Shown: positions 10,261 to 21,520, counted from the stretch's first letter. The stretch is 26,969 nucleotides of DNA from Gymnopilus junonius (GCA_015501075.1 JADNYJ010000429.1:1-26969); one strand, 5' to 3'. A program made the numbers and translations. Notes: generated from the letters alone by a model not told the origin.

Positions 10261-13200
10261 ATGTCATGTAGTTACATTCTATCTATAGAGATACGGCTTT
10301 CTTGCTCAAACATTGTGGACAGGCTATCAGCACGACGGAAAAAAAACTCGGAGATCAACAAGGAGAGTGCGGATCACGTATGGGGATGGTCACCAAACAT
10401 GGGCTTTTCTTCCTGGCCACACTTTGCCCATCAATGTATGTCTTCAATAGACCTCTCGCCAGCCGATGTCAGCATCATATTATCTGCACTTTCGATGGCC
10501 CCTGGAAGAAGTGTAGGTGAAACAACCCCATGCTTGGCTTTAGCTTCCAAAATCTACCATGCTCTCAAAGCAGAGCTTGACCCAGGGCCTCTTGGGTCAG
10601 GCTGGACCACTACCCCTACGGTTTGGCAGGCTAGCAGTCAGGTATGCCATATGCCATTCTTTTGCTCAGATGACCATATCTAATGAATACATTACATCTA
10701 TTAGAACTCAGGCAATGGTGTACCTTCTGCACCTCATGTCAACGTGGATGAAGACTCTAAGGTTCAGGGTTTGGCCACACCATCTCGTACTTTCAACAGC
10801 ACCAGAGAACCAGCTGCTTCACGTCCAGATTGGGCTTCGTCATTCCCTCCCGTGCCCTTCCCACCTGGTCAAGAAACATCGGATCGAATCTCTCAAGAGG
10901 ACTACTCCATGTCTCTCGACTACAGTCAATATGAGAATGAGCCCGCATGTCATTCTGTGATTCCTCTGGCTCTCAATGACGACACCGTGGACTACGAACT
11001 GTTGGGACACAGCTTGCAGGGCTACTCAAATCACTCCCAAGTATGTCGTCCTCTCAAATCCTCGAGTATCTATAATGAACATTTCCAACTAGGCAGGCCC
11101 TTTACAATGTGACATACACATTCCTCAATCGCATTCATCGGTTCCACCTACGACCAGTCTCCCAACACCCATGCATACTCCGACGAGAAGCAGACCCCTG
11201 ATGTCTAACTCTGGGCTACTGGACGCAAATCCAAGTCAGACACCAGCTGTCCTGACAGCTGTTGTTCGATGGTCCTTCCCTGAAAGGCGGACCATCAACT
11301 GTGAGCTTTTCCTGAATGGCCAGCCAGTCTCACCATCTCTTGCCGATCTTCCTAGTCAGCCTGGGCCACAGGAAGACAACCCAATGGCCTGTGATGTGCC
11401 TTCCGACGCCGAAGGATCTGGTGGTGGGGAGCAAGGTCATGCAAGCACCGAGGAGATCTATCAATGGCTGGGAATGGCTCCAGGATCCAATAATCACTTT
11501 GGAAGGCAGATTGGAGGAAGAGGGCGCAGCGGAGGTGGTGGCAATGGTGGCGGAGGAGGTCATGGTGGCAGGGGAGGAGGAGGAGGTGGTGGTGGTGGTA
11601 ATGGTGGTGGAGGTGGTGGTAATGGTGGTGGTGGTGGTGGTAATGGTGGTGGGGGAGGAGGCAGTAATGGAGGAGGAGGAGGTGGTGGTGGTGGGGGGCA
11701 GGTGGTGGCATTCATCTTGATGCAATCGAAGTGGTGTAACCATGGCTGCAACAGCTCACGAAGACCGCCGAGCAAATGCTTGGGTTCAGAATGGCCCTAT
11801 AGCCCCAGCGGCCATTGACACACTCCTACCTCCTTCTGAAAGTCACGGCTCTTCTGTTGAGTCTCAATCTCATGATGACGTCAGTGGTGAACCACCATCC
11901 TCTTCTACTGACGAGCAGCCCAGTGCTGCTTCTCAACCTGGCACTACCAAACAACCAGGTCCAGGTAGCACACTGTCCTCTAATGGTGGACGTCCAAGGC
12001 CACAGGGTCCCCCGACCTATTCATCGGCAAGCAGCATTGGGATTGCAGAGGAACCTCCTCAAACGCCTGCTATTGCACAGTTTCTTTCTGCTGTTGCTGT
12101 TCAAGCTCGCTACTGCATCAGCCCTCCCAAGAAGAAGAAGAAGACAGTCATAGGCCATCCTGAAGATATTCTGCATATCATTACAGGAAGGGTGATGACC
12201 GAAGAACTCCAGCCATTTTTTGCCGGAGTCAATAACAGCCCTCAAAGCAATGATATCCTTGACAAAGTAGCACATTATGCTTCAGCCTGCGCTGTAGCTG
12301 AGACAACAGAAGGGCTGGTTCATCTTGTCTACTACCTCAATGCAATCAAGTTTGCTTCACTGGTGACAAGGTATGAATTCTCTTACACCTTCTCAATTGG
12401 GCGCTTACCCATTGGAAAAGGTACCTTTCCAGCAAGCCAGGATATGGGCCAACTGACGTATGGCGAGACATGGGACGCTGAACCCCATTTGATTTTGAAA
12501 CTCTACGTCATTTCCTTTATCATGGAATTTCTGCATGCAGATTGGCTGGTGCAGGTATTACGTTCTTCAATTAATGCCTTACAACACGCTCATTATCTGG
12601 TGATAGGTTCAATCTACCTTCTGGTACTAATGGTGTGTGCCCATGTTAAGACCTTTCTCTTCCAGCTATGCAAGCTGGACGCCTCGACGTTAGGAGTATT
12701 GTCGAGATTCATTCTTCACCCAACTAGTGAGTCTTATTCTTCTTTAGTCGTCATCAAACTGAAGACTTGGTTAGCATCTGCACGGGGTCTCTTGATCAGA
12801 CAGGACATTATTCCTGCTATTGCTATGCTCCGCAAGAGATACCCCTTAAGAATGACAGTATTCTTTCCTTGTGAATTTCTACAAACTTTTTATAAATACC
12901 AAGACATCGACTGCACCAACTTTCATCAAACTGATACCATCTTCCACAGTTTTATTACCTACAAGTAAGCTAATTTGCATGTTCTCTCTTCCTCAGCTAA
13001 CGACTCTGGTCTAGTGACTTCATCAAACAAAGAGACTGGGATGATAGTTGGAAGGCCTGTGCTGAAAGTGTTCCTGCTCCGTGCAATTCCCTCGACCTTC
13101 TCAATACTGGTATGATTGCGCCAGTCAATTTCGAAGCAGCAATCTCTGCAGCCAAGGCTCTCATTCCAGAACCAGCGAGCACTGAAACAAGTCATTTACC

Positions 13201-14551
13201 AACTCCTCCAAGAGACTCGCACCCTTCTAGGCATTTTGAAGGACATGAGGAGCCATCACTGCCTGACTGGAATGCCCCTATGGCTGCCGACGATGTGATT
13301 ACCCTGAAGACCAATTACAACCCTACTCACGAAGGCAATGCAAAAGTGACATACCCTACTGACTTGAAAGGACGCTTTGAATTCACAGAAGAAGAACGAA
13401 AATTGGCCACGCTGGCAACACCTGCCACTAATTTGAAGGATTTTGAAGTCAAGGTATGAACACTACTCAGTGTGTCCACCTCAGTGCCTCATGTCTAGTG
13501 TCACAATAGCTGAAGTACCAACTGAGATCAGGAGTAAAGACAGATAAAACTTCATACATTAAATTGTCAACTGACATTTTGCATGGGTGAGTTAGTTGTG
13601 TTGCTTTGCATCAAGGTCATTGTAATTGATAGGCTTGTTTCAGCAAGACGTTGCGAGTAGACAATGCTGACGGTGGTGTCATGGCCATTGTGTGCCCTGC
13701 CATGGAAGAGGAGCTACGGAAAAGGCTGCCAGGGATCATAGACATGATTTTACCAGAGATTTTGCAGGATGTTGACATGGAGGAAGAAGGCATTGACAAC
13801 ACGTTCGATGCCCTTCACCTAAGGGTGTATCAAAAGTATGCAAAGAATGTGAGTCTCTTTGCCATTATAAATCTCCCAAGTCTAATTCTATTTGCAGGGT
13901 AAGAATACACCCTCACATGCAGATCCCTCGACGTTACAGTGAGACGGAAGGAAACCAGTCAACACCAGTCTGAATGTTCCCCGTTTGAGTGAGGATGCCA
14001 AGGAGAACTCAGCTGCTTATCAAATGCTGAATGAAGCTCTGAAGCCTGTCTTTGACTGGATATGCGAGCTCGTGCGTCTCCACCTGTTCTTTCAGAAAAA
14101 ATGGCTGATTAGGTATTGTCAACATAGCTTGAAACACTTCTGCCGGTGTGTTCATAGAGCTCTCATATTTCATTGAAAGGCTTCCAAACTGTGGTGTTTC
14201 TCCGTCTACCCCTTTGGCAGTTATGTCTTGAACGTCAATGTCTCAACACGCATCCATCGTGATACCGGAGACCAGCACATCTGCCTGGTCCTTGTCATTT
14301 CTGATTGTGTTGGAGGCGAGTTGGTTTTCAAGGAACCAGGCCTTGTCTTGGATCTCAAAAATGGTGATGTTGTTATCTTCGCCTCCAAGGATATCTCGCA
14401 TTTCAATCAGCACTTCGTCGGAAAGAGGGCCTCTCTTGTCTTCCACACTGATTCTTGTTCCAAAGGTTGGGTGAAGGATGCTAATGGATGGCTTCACAAT
14501 ATCTGCTTCAGGTCCTTTATTAGACAAGATGATGAAGATTTGGAAACATAG
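10261..14551 (+). pseudogene. Many-exon gene with C-terminal 2OG-Fe(II) dioxygenase (TET/JBP-like), probably broken
   Basis: Exons join in frame through 10261-10641, 10705-11040 and 11093 onward. A poly-Gly/Asn tract (11529-11712) follows, then an exon carrying ISPPKKKKKTVIG, a classical nuclear localisation signal, at about 12115-12155. Later exons are 13014-13453, 13510-13586, 13644-13848 and 13898 onward. The last part (14221-14551) has a double-stranded beta-helix pattern: HRD at about 14255 (HxD iron ligands), IFASKDISHFNQHF (distal His) and KRASLVFHTD (Arg for 2-oxoglutarate), in that order and spacing. This fits the TET/JBP-type dioxygenases of basidiomycetes, which oxidise 5-methylcytosine. 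Defects: frame change after the poly-Gly tract, TGA at 13940, and a one-base loss near 14211. Exons in 12370-12960 are uncertain: a continuous frame crosses probable introns, and a spliced alternative (CTC TAC joined to ATT GGC TGG) reads equally well. Confidence 0.6.
11529..11712 (+). repeat. GGT/GGA trinucleotide tract coding poly-Gly
   Basis: About 180 bases of impure GGT, GGA and AAT triplets encode a glycine-rich run broken by Asn, His, Arg and Ser in the frame of the upstream exon. The frame downstream of the tract differs from the frame upstream, so slippage in the tract or an unseen intron separates them. The proline-rich frames on the other strand are by-products. Confidence 0.9.
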
Positions 14552-14693
14552 AGTAGATTTGGTCATATGTAAAGCAGTCCAAGCTATATGGTCACGTGGA
14601 CTTTAATTTCGAAATCAGAACAGAACATCCGACTTGTTCCACGTCATCTTTCCACTCTCAACTTCTAAGCTTTCCGGTATATCTATTTGCATA

Positions 14694-16822
14694 ATGATCA
14701 CCAGAAGATCTACTGCAGCATCTGGAGAAGCTTCAAGCCAGGATAACCCACAGGGCAAGCGTAAGAAGACTACAAAAACCACAAGAGGTATTTCCCTGTT
14801 GCTACGTATATAATAATCTGAAGTTATTTTCTTTTCCAGGATCTAAAGCTCCAGCTTCTGGTGGACGAGGGGCTGCTGCTGCTGCTGGTTCTCAGTCTGC
14901 TGAGGATCAGACTACTATAACTATGACACCTGAGGAATATCAGGCGTTCTGTGCTTTTCAGGAGCAGCAAGGCCAGCAGGGCCAGAATAAAGGTAATACA
15001 GCGGCTCAGAAGAAAGCAGCTGAGAAACTCCGGAAGGCGAAGGAAGATTTAGGTGAATGCATCTGCTTCTACTTGATATGATACTGATGCAGTTTGCCTA
15101 CAGTCATACAGGCATGTAATAAGGCTTTAATGGAGGAAGAATTGTCTGAAGATGAAAACGATGAGAAAGAACACCCTGCAAAGCGGCAGAAGACACCTCA
15201 AAACTTACTGGACAATGCAGAAGCTGCCCTTGCCTGACAGCTGAACAATAATATTGATCCTTCTGGTTTGCCGGATTTCACCAATGAGATCGAAGTAGAG
15301 GCAGAGGAAGAGGCACAGGCAGAAGACGAGGGTGGGGTGCAGAAAGGTGGAGAAGATCAGACAGATGAAGAGGCCGCACCTGAAGAAGAAGATGCTGAAC
15401 AGCGTGCAGAGAGCGACAAGGAGAATGAAGCACCATCTGGTCGTCCAACACCATCTAATATTTTTAATGACAATGGGGTATATTTATCTCTCTTTCTTCT
15501 AATACTTTCTGACGTTCTCAATCAATAGCTCGAGCAAGCCAATCTTGCAGATCCAGGCAGCAAGAAAACTTCTTTGAAGAAGTCATCCAAGGGCCAGAAA
15601 GACTCTTTGACCAGTGCTACCACATCTGGGATGGCAACATCTGAATCATCTGCTTCCAAATCAGCACCTGTTTCCAAATCTTCATCTAAGGCCACGAGGG
15701 ACAACTTTTCCTGCTCAGAACTGATTTTTCTTGCTGACACAGCCAAGTCTTGGCTTCATACCCAGATTTGCTTTGGCAACTGGGTTCTGGACTCGGATAG
15801 CAAAAAAGCAGACTGGATATGGTCCATTATCACTGATGTTCCAAATATCCTTGGGGAATCTGGGAATGCGAAAGCAAATGAAGCCTTGAAGGTAGTGCTC
15901 AAGGATGAAGTCCAGAAGAACAAGTTGATTACCTATGTATGCTCTACGTCTTTTCTTGGATTATTGCTTACTATTTTGGTGGTCTAGGTTGGTTATGGGA
16001 AGAATGTTCTTTTTAGCACTGTTATTACCAAGGCTCGCCAATGCGTCATGGGACACTATGGGCTGCTGAGTGGATCTCCCAAGGAGATCGAAGCTAAAGT
16101 TGAATGGTTGATGACGTCGTCCAATTTTATCTATGGCGATCTGGACCTCAAGGTAAATTCTCGCTATGGCTTCAAAATGTTACTAATAATCACTTCAGGA
16201 ACGTACTTTCAATGAAACCAAGCCATTTGGCAATCCATTCATCAAGGAACTCATACAAGGCATATGGTTCAATACAGTGAAGAATGGTTCAAAGGTTGAA
16301 AAGCTGACCACCAAGAAGATATTGGAGAAGCAGGCAGTTCCTCTGACTATCATGTTCATCGTTGTCATTGCGGTGAGCCTTTATATTGTTTTTGTCAAGT
16401 TTAGAAACTTTTTAATGGAAAAACTGCAGATTGAACATGGTATCGGTGAATATAGGTCAGGTGGATTTGTCCAGAGCCCCTTCCAAGAAGGAATCATCAA
16501 AACACGGTATGTCAATTATGTCGTCTCCTCAATTATGTACTAACATTTTTGAAGCTTCAATTATCATATGTCGACATGGAGAGGGTTGGTCCAGAAGTCA
16601 AAGAAATGGACAGACGCTTATCCTGCAGCGCTGCTGACTACTATTCTGTAGGCTTTATTTACCTGGTTTATGCTTGTACTGAATGTTTTCATTTCTAGCA
16701 AGACTTGTGGAGATCTTACGCATCTGCTGCAGGACGATGAAGAAGTGAACGAAGATGATATCAAGGCAGTCAATGGAAATGACCTGGACAATGTTGCTGA
16801 CAATGGAATGGAAATATTCTGA
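14694..16822 (+). CDS. DUF6532-like protein, nine exons, one internal stop
   Basis: Start ATG at 14694 (MITRRSTAASGEASSQ). Exons 14694-14787, 14840-15052, 15104-15477, 15529-15936, 15988-16152, 16199-16372, 16430-16506, 16555-16647 and 16699-16822 join in frame at consensus GT-AG sites. The first half is disordered: a basic Lys/Arg N-terminus, Gln-rich and Glu/Asp-rich stretches, and KRQK, suggesting a nuclear protein. The second half (about 15720-16720) is folded and matches the pattern of DUF6532: FGNPFIKELIQGIWF, then a hydrophobic block, then IEHGIGEYRSGGFVQSPF and YHMSTWRGL. DUF6532 is widespread in agaricomycetes, with no known activity. It starts only 143 bp after the dioxygenase gene ends, on the same strand. 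TGA at 15235 interrupts exon 3, probably from CGA. Without that stop the gene would be complete, so inactivation looks recent. The family call is moderate. Confidence 0.6.
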
Positions 16823-17385
16823 TCAAGCTCAATAGCTCAGGAGCATGCTCCTCAACATGCCTCTATCCATGTTTGCCTATCTATTCTTCTGTTCTATAAT
16901 TGGCATTAATTGCTGTTTTCCCTCTGCATGTTCTCCTCACATTTGGGTTCATCATTCATCATTATTGCTTCATATTATTCATATTGCATACACCAAATTA
17001 TTCTGTATATATTGTTCTATTGGCACCAGATATTCGATACCAAATTAATATCATTTAATGGTGATTTCAAATTGACTGAAAATGCACCAGAGAATATGAA
17101 AGCACTAGAGAGCTCGAACAATGACTAGTTACCAACCTATCAGCCCTGGCCTGCAAGCAGTCTTGATATACTAGAGAGCCTTTTAGAGCATACCAAAGAA
17201 TGTCAGAGCACTGAAGAGCAAGGGTCTAAAGAGAACCTTTCCCCCAGCTAACCTGTGAAACTTTGAAGCTCTGATGGCTTTCAGGTGCTCTGACATGATT
17301 TCGCATGTGCTCACATGCTGTGAACAGATCTGAATTGGTTCGGAGACTAGCAGTATTTTTCCTGATGTGAAAGACCAAGTCACTG
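16823..17385. other. Intergenic, no gene seen
   Basis: AT-rich DNA between the DUF6532-like gene and the second KDZ part. Part of it (17100-17240) is rich in imperfect AGAGC/GAGCA words. No KDZ N-terminal sequence is present here, so the transposase part that follows has no local 5' half. Confidence 0.5.
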
Positions 17386-20000
17386 ATGTTGAATAGTGTA
17401 CTGTACCGCCGGAGTTTCGTAGCAGATGGAAATTTCAAAGCCGATCACTTGGCGCCAAGAAATGCGGAAGACGACATGCACCTCACAGATGGGGAGGCAT
17501 TCATGACACAGCAGGCAGACTATTCTGAGCATCTGAAGGAGGCAATTAGCCTGGCACCACGTTATGCCCAGGTAAGCCCCACTTTTCTTCATAATTCTGA
17601 CACCCAGATATATACACATGTCTCGGATTACCAACATTTCCACCACATGATTTGGATCGCCGACATCTCTCACAACGTCCTTCGGTCTACCGATTTATTT
17701 AGAAGTATACTTCGGATCACTGATTTGTTTGACAAAGTGTCGGAGAGCCGAAGACTTGTAGCCTACTGTTCGGTGATCCGAATATTGCCTCCTAATGATC
17801 GTGGGCTGAGTTATTGAGTGAAAGTATTCGGCATTCCGACGTGTCTTGACTATCTTCGGACCACCGAGATATGAATATATATCAGGAGACCGCATGCTTG
17901 AGCTGTGGTCCGCCATTGTCTTCAGCATATACCAGTTCTTACTGATGCTAATTCATTTGCAAACAGAAGCCTACATGCCACCAGCATCGTGCGATAGCAG
18001 ACTCCAAGAAGAGTGGTCCTGGTAAACGTGTTCGGGGGTGCGGTGCTCATGCCTGCGCTCCCATGGTTGTTTTGCCCAGCAGTGTCTTGATTTCGACCTG
18101 GGGAAAAGCAAATGAATATGGACTACTCCAACAGCCAGGCAATGAAGACAACTCATATGGAAGAAATAGATGAACTGCTCGACATTTATGATGTTAACTG
18201 TCAATATTGTGTCAAGTTCACTCAACGATTCAAAGACCACAAATGATTGTCAAAGCATGACGGACTAACAATTATATTTGCTATAGGTTTATTTCATGTC
18301 CATGGTCATAAAGAAGAGTGTCTTTACGCTTTGCAACTACCTACATTCCCGGGGTAGGAATAATAGATGGGGAGATTCTCGAGATGCTTTGGGCTTTCTG
18401 AATGAAACATCTAGGAGTACCCATGGTGCAACAACGGCGCACCGAACTGAGATACTGGATGACCATATGGGTGATTCTAACTGGAAGAAAATCATTAATA
18501 TGGGTATGTGATACTTATTTGTTTTTGTGCATTTACAATTTTTAATGTGGACTAAGCTGCTACCATCTGTAAGAAATTTGGTCATGCAGTCACTGAACAA
18601 AAGGCCAGCCTGGAATATTATGATGGTGTACATCAGTTATCTCCGCAACATCTTCTTCCTGAGTGGGAAAAGGAAATCCAAGATGCCGAGGCTAAGCGAC
18701 ACGAAGATGTTACCCATATGGATGTAATGCAGAGCAAGGTGGTCAAACGTAAGCCATTTCTTTCTAGTTGTCAAAATTGACATTGAAGCTATTTATGGAA
18801 GCCTTGTCATGCCGTGAAATTGAGTTGAAGCTATCGGAGGCCGAATTGAAGCAGAAAGGAAAGACTGGTTAGGCTGCTTGGCTATCGAAAGGGTTAAAGA
18901 TTGAAGAGACCCAGTATGAAATTTGTGTTCCTTCTTTTTGAGTATAACAGTTAACATATATAACTAGACTTGAAGTGCGATCATTTGCGAGATCTTTAGG
19001 TCAGCAGCCGACTACATCCCAGAAGCTTGATTTAGTCAATCGCCGAAGGCGTTTGCGAAAAACAATTGAAGCTTTCACCAATACAGCAATGGAATTTATC
19101 GAGGAGGACTTAGTGAACAGTATTTATGACCAGGATTCAGTCATAACTGATGATCTTGATCCTCAAGATGGAGATAAGGGCAACCTGGAGCTCCGTCGAT
19201 TTCAAAAGTGGACCCCAATGGACAAGTTCTTCCTTTCCCATCTCAAATTCCAGACAAATTTCTTTCATTGCTCACCAGGAGCATCAAGCTAGCATTATTG
19301 CCCTGAGAGAGAAAGAGCTGGATATATGCAGAGGGTATGCCAAAGATTGCTTAGAAACTGTTTGGGTGCCGTGATCCAACTTTCTTGGCAATTCAAGAAC
19401 AGAGTCTGGCCAGCTGAAGGAATCGCTCGGAAAACAAGAGCCTGGGAAGGTGCAAACATTTTGGAAAAAGTATGCACACTACAGAGCAGGCTTTACAATC
19501 GGAATTGCCAAGTGTTATACACTCTGGCCCCGGACAGAGCTAGAGCTTCAATACCCATTACTTACTAAGGATGACTGCCAGTGAGTACTGCTGTAAGTGC
19601 TCCCAACAGTAGCGGACAGAGTTCAGACCGGTTGTCTTGGTTATGGAGTAACACCCGTTTGTCACCCAACACTGCAGATGATGACCTCTATTCTACAGAG
19701 TGTGAGTGCAAATAAAATTATGGTTCCAGCACTCACTCCGATTTATAGTTCTTCACTTGAATTGGCTGCATGCATGAGCTCAGAAAAATAGATGGGCCGA
19801 AGAGTTGGAACTCACCAAACATGAAATGGAGTGGACCGTAAGATTTTACATGTACATGGCCACAACATGGCAAAGTCTCGGGACTCTGCAACTCAGCTAT
19901 CATCCAGCCACCGTGCATATGCAGAGAAACAAATCAATATGTGGAATGAGCTTGGGCGTGTCTCGGAAGCAATGTTCAAATTTAAATACTGCATTTACAT
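17386..20000 (+). pseudogene. KDZ transposase, catalytic C-terminal half, decayed
   Basis: The catalytic part of a KDZ transposase begins abruptly with VLYRRSFVADGNFKADHL (first catalytic Asp region), continues with DDMHLTDGEAFM, a 398 bp intron (17572-17969), TCHQHRAIADSKK, the Cys-rich GCGAHACA/HGCF block, IYDVNCQY (second Asp), GLFHVHGHKEECLY and DGEILEMLW (catalytic Glu), then SRSTHGATTAHRTEILDDHMG. Later blocks are LREKELDICRGYAKDC, TRAWEGANILEK, SWLWS and EELELTKHEMEWTVRFYM, ending with an AYAEKQINMWNELGR block near 19970. All three acidic catalytic residues are visible, yet there are in-frame stops (TGA 18244, TAG 18870) and frame changes near 18050, 18355, 18395 and 19285. Same strand as the N-terminal half at 660-1965 and non-overlapping with it in protein terms. 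Confidence 0.85.
17572..17969 (+). repeat. Over-long KDZ intron filled with TTCGG-CCGAA palindromes
   Basis: The intron is bounded by CAG/GTAAGC at 17572 and AAG at 17969, restoring the KDZ frame. At 398 bp it is six to eight times the usual length here. Inside are eight short palindromes of the form TTCGG-3 to 5 nt-CCGA at 17623, 17652, 17681, 17711, 17740, 17769, 17827 and 17855, the first six with centres about 29 bases apart. Flanking bases are not conserved. Confidence 0.75.
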
Positions 20001-20174
20001 CTACGTGGAATCTTGTACAGTAAATTACCTGCTGAAAATATGCAATTGACAGTTGCACTAAAAAGCTTGAAATCCTTCTGTCCAATACACGGCATCCAGG
20101 ACTGTACATCCGCATGACCAATCTGATGAGATTGGAACTGATAATGCTGTAAATCTATCTTTCCCCATCCCACT

Positions 20175-21520
20175 ATGCCTCCCCATTCTCTCTTTGCTTC
20201 ATTGCCTGATGACAAGTATCCTTCATCCTATGAAATACAAGAGGCAGAGGCCAAACTCAAGCTTCATGTTCATATGACTCGCATCCGAACAGCCTTGCAT
20301 GTTATCATGACTGCAAACTTGGGTTACAAACTTTATAACTGGCGGCTCAATATGCAAGATGAAGTTGTGAGTGCTAAAATTTCTTACTATGGATAGCTTA
20401 CACTAATAATGGGTAGGAGCAAGCATTGGCTCACATTGGATATTGCACCATCAATGGATTTCATGTCCGAGTCCCATACCTACTGCAAGATCTTTGCAAT
20501 ATATTCTCTACAGACCCAGCTCATGGACCTGAAAATAATACAGTCCTGGGCCCATCAATTCTGAATTCAATGCATGTGAAGACCAGGAACTGTTGGATTC
20601 TACCAACGAGTACTGTTATTGGTGGCTGGAGAAATATGCAGACACCCCCATGCTTCCGCAGGTGACTCGCCAACATACATTTAATCACTTCTATGAGTTT
20701 TACAATAATCTATGTCACAAAAATTTGTCTAACCATTTGGCCTCTGAGTCTGACACTTGTACCAGCTCATGTTTGGATCTGAGACCAGTGATTCCACTTA
20801 CAGAGATAATTATCTTCATTATCTTGAGCCGGACGCCGATATTCCTGGTTTAGCTGAATGACCACATATCCTCCTTCCACGGTCTGAATCTACCCCACTA
20901 TCTGGTGGAGTGTCTGGGTCTTGCAAATCTTGTGGTCCCCTCAGGGAAACCGTCAAGTTGGTAATGGAATGCCTCTGAATTGCTCAGCAAAGTGTTGATG
21001 CACAAATACAGATTTACGAAGAAGTGGCAGCCGTCTCCTCACTATGACTTGGAGCTTATGAGCTCCTTGAAGCAGTTCATTCAAAGCATGGGATTCCTTT
21101 CCAGGACACTGAATGCCTCCCAGAAGAATATTGCGGTTGCATTCCTAGACATGATGCTCATGACGGGATTTTGAAAGCCATCACCAGAAATGCTCGAAAT
21201 TACATCCAGTGGGATGGCAAAATGAAACCAAGACCCAAGCGTCGCATTTACAACATTCGGTATGTACATCCAGACCAAGTGAACTCTGGCACTCCACCAC
21301 CTGATTCAGGCTCCAAGGACAGTGGTAGTGGACCTACGTCAGTGCCCGACGATTTTCACCCTGGAAGTTCTGATGAAAGTTCTGGATCTGATCAGTCTGC
21401 TAGGTCACTATTTGAAGACAAGAACATGGAAGATGAAGAAGACGGTGATGGTGAGGAATATGGTGATGATAACTTGGACCAGGATGATAATGAAGGTATC
21501 GATGAATTGGCTGTAGTTTA
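20175..21520 (+). pseudogene. Unrecognised KDZ companion protein, decayed by TGA stops
   Basis: The reading frame starts MPPHSLFASLPDDKYPSSY at 20175 and crosses an intron (about 20365-20416). It continues GYCTINGFHVRVPYLLQD, changes frame near 20560, and then reads LLDSTNEYCYWWLEKYADTP up to a second intron (about 20661-20764). From 20765 one frame runs to 21520, broken only by TGA at 20859, 20976 and 21045. It includes CKSC, PEEYCGCIPRHDAHDG and YIQWDGKMKPRPKRRIYNIRY, and ends in an Asp/Glu-rich tail (DEEDGDGEEYGDDN). I do not recognise the family. The basic PKRR patch beside an acidic tail suggests a nuclear or chromatin protein. It begins about 175 bp after the transposase, same strand, so it may be a second gene of the KDZ element. 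Confidence 0.55.

Noticed and set aside
11352..11775. Minus-strand frames rich in Pro, His and Thr opposite the GGT tract
   Set aside because: They are the complement of a triplet repeat that codes Gly on the plus strand within a spliced gene.
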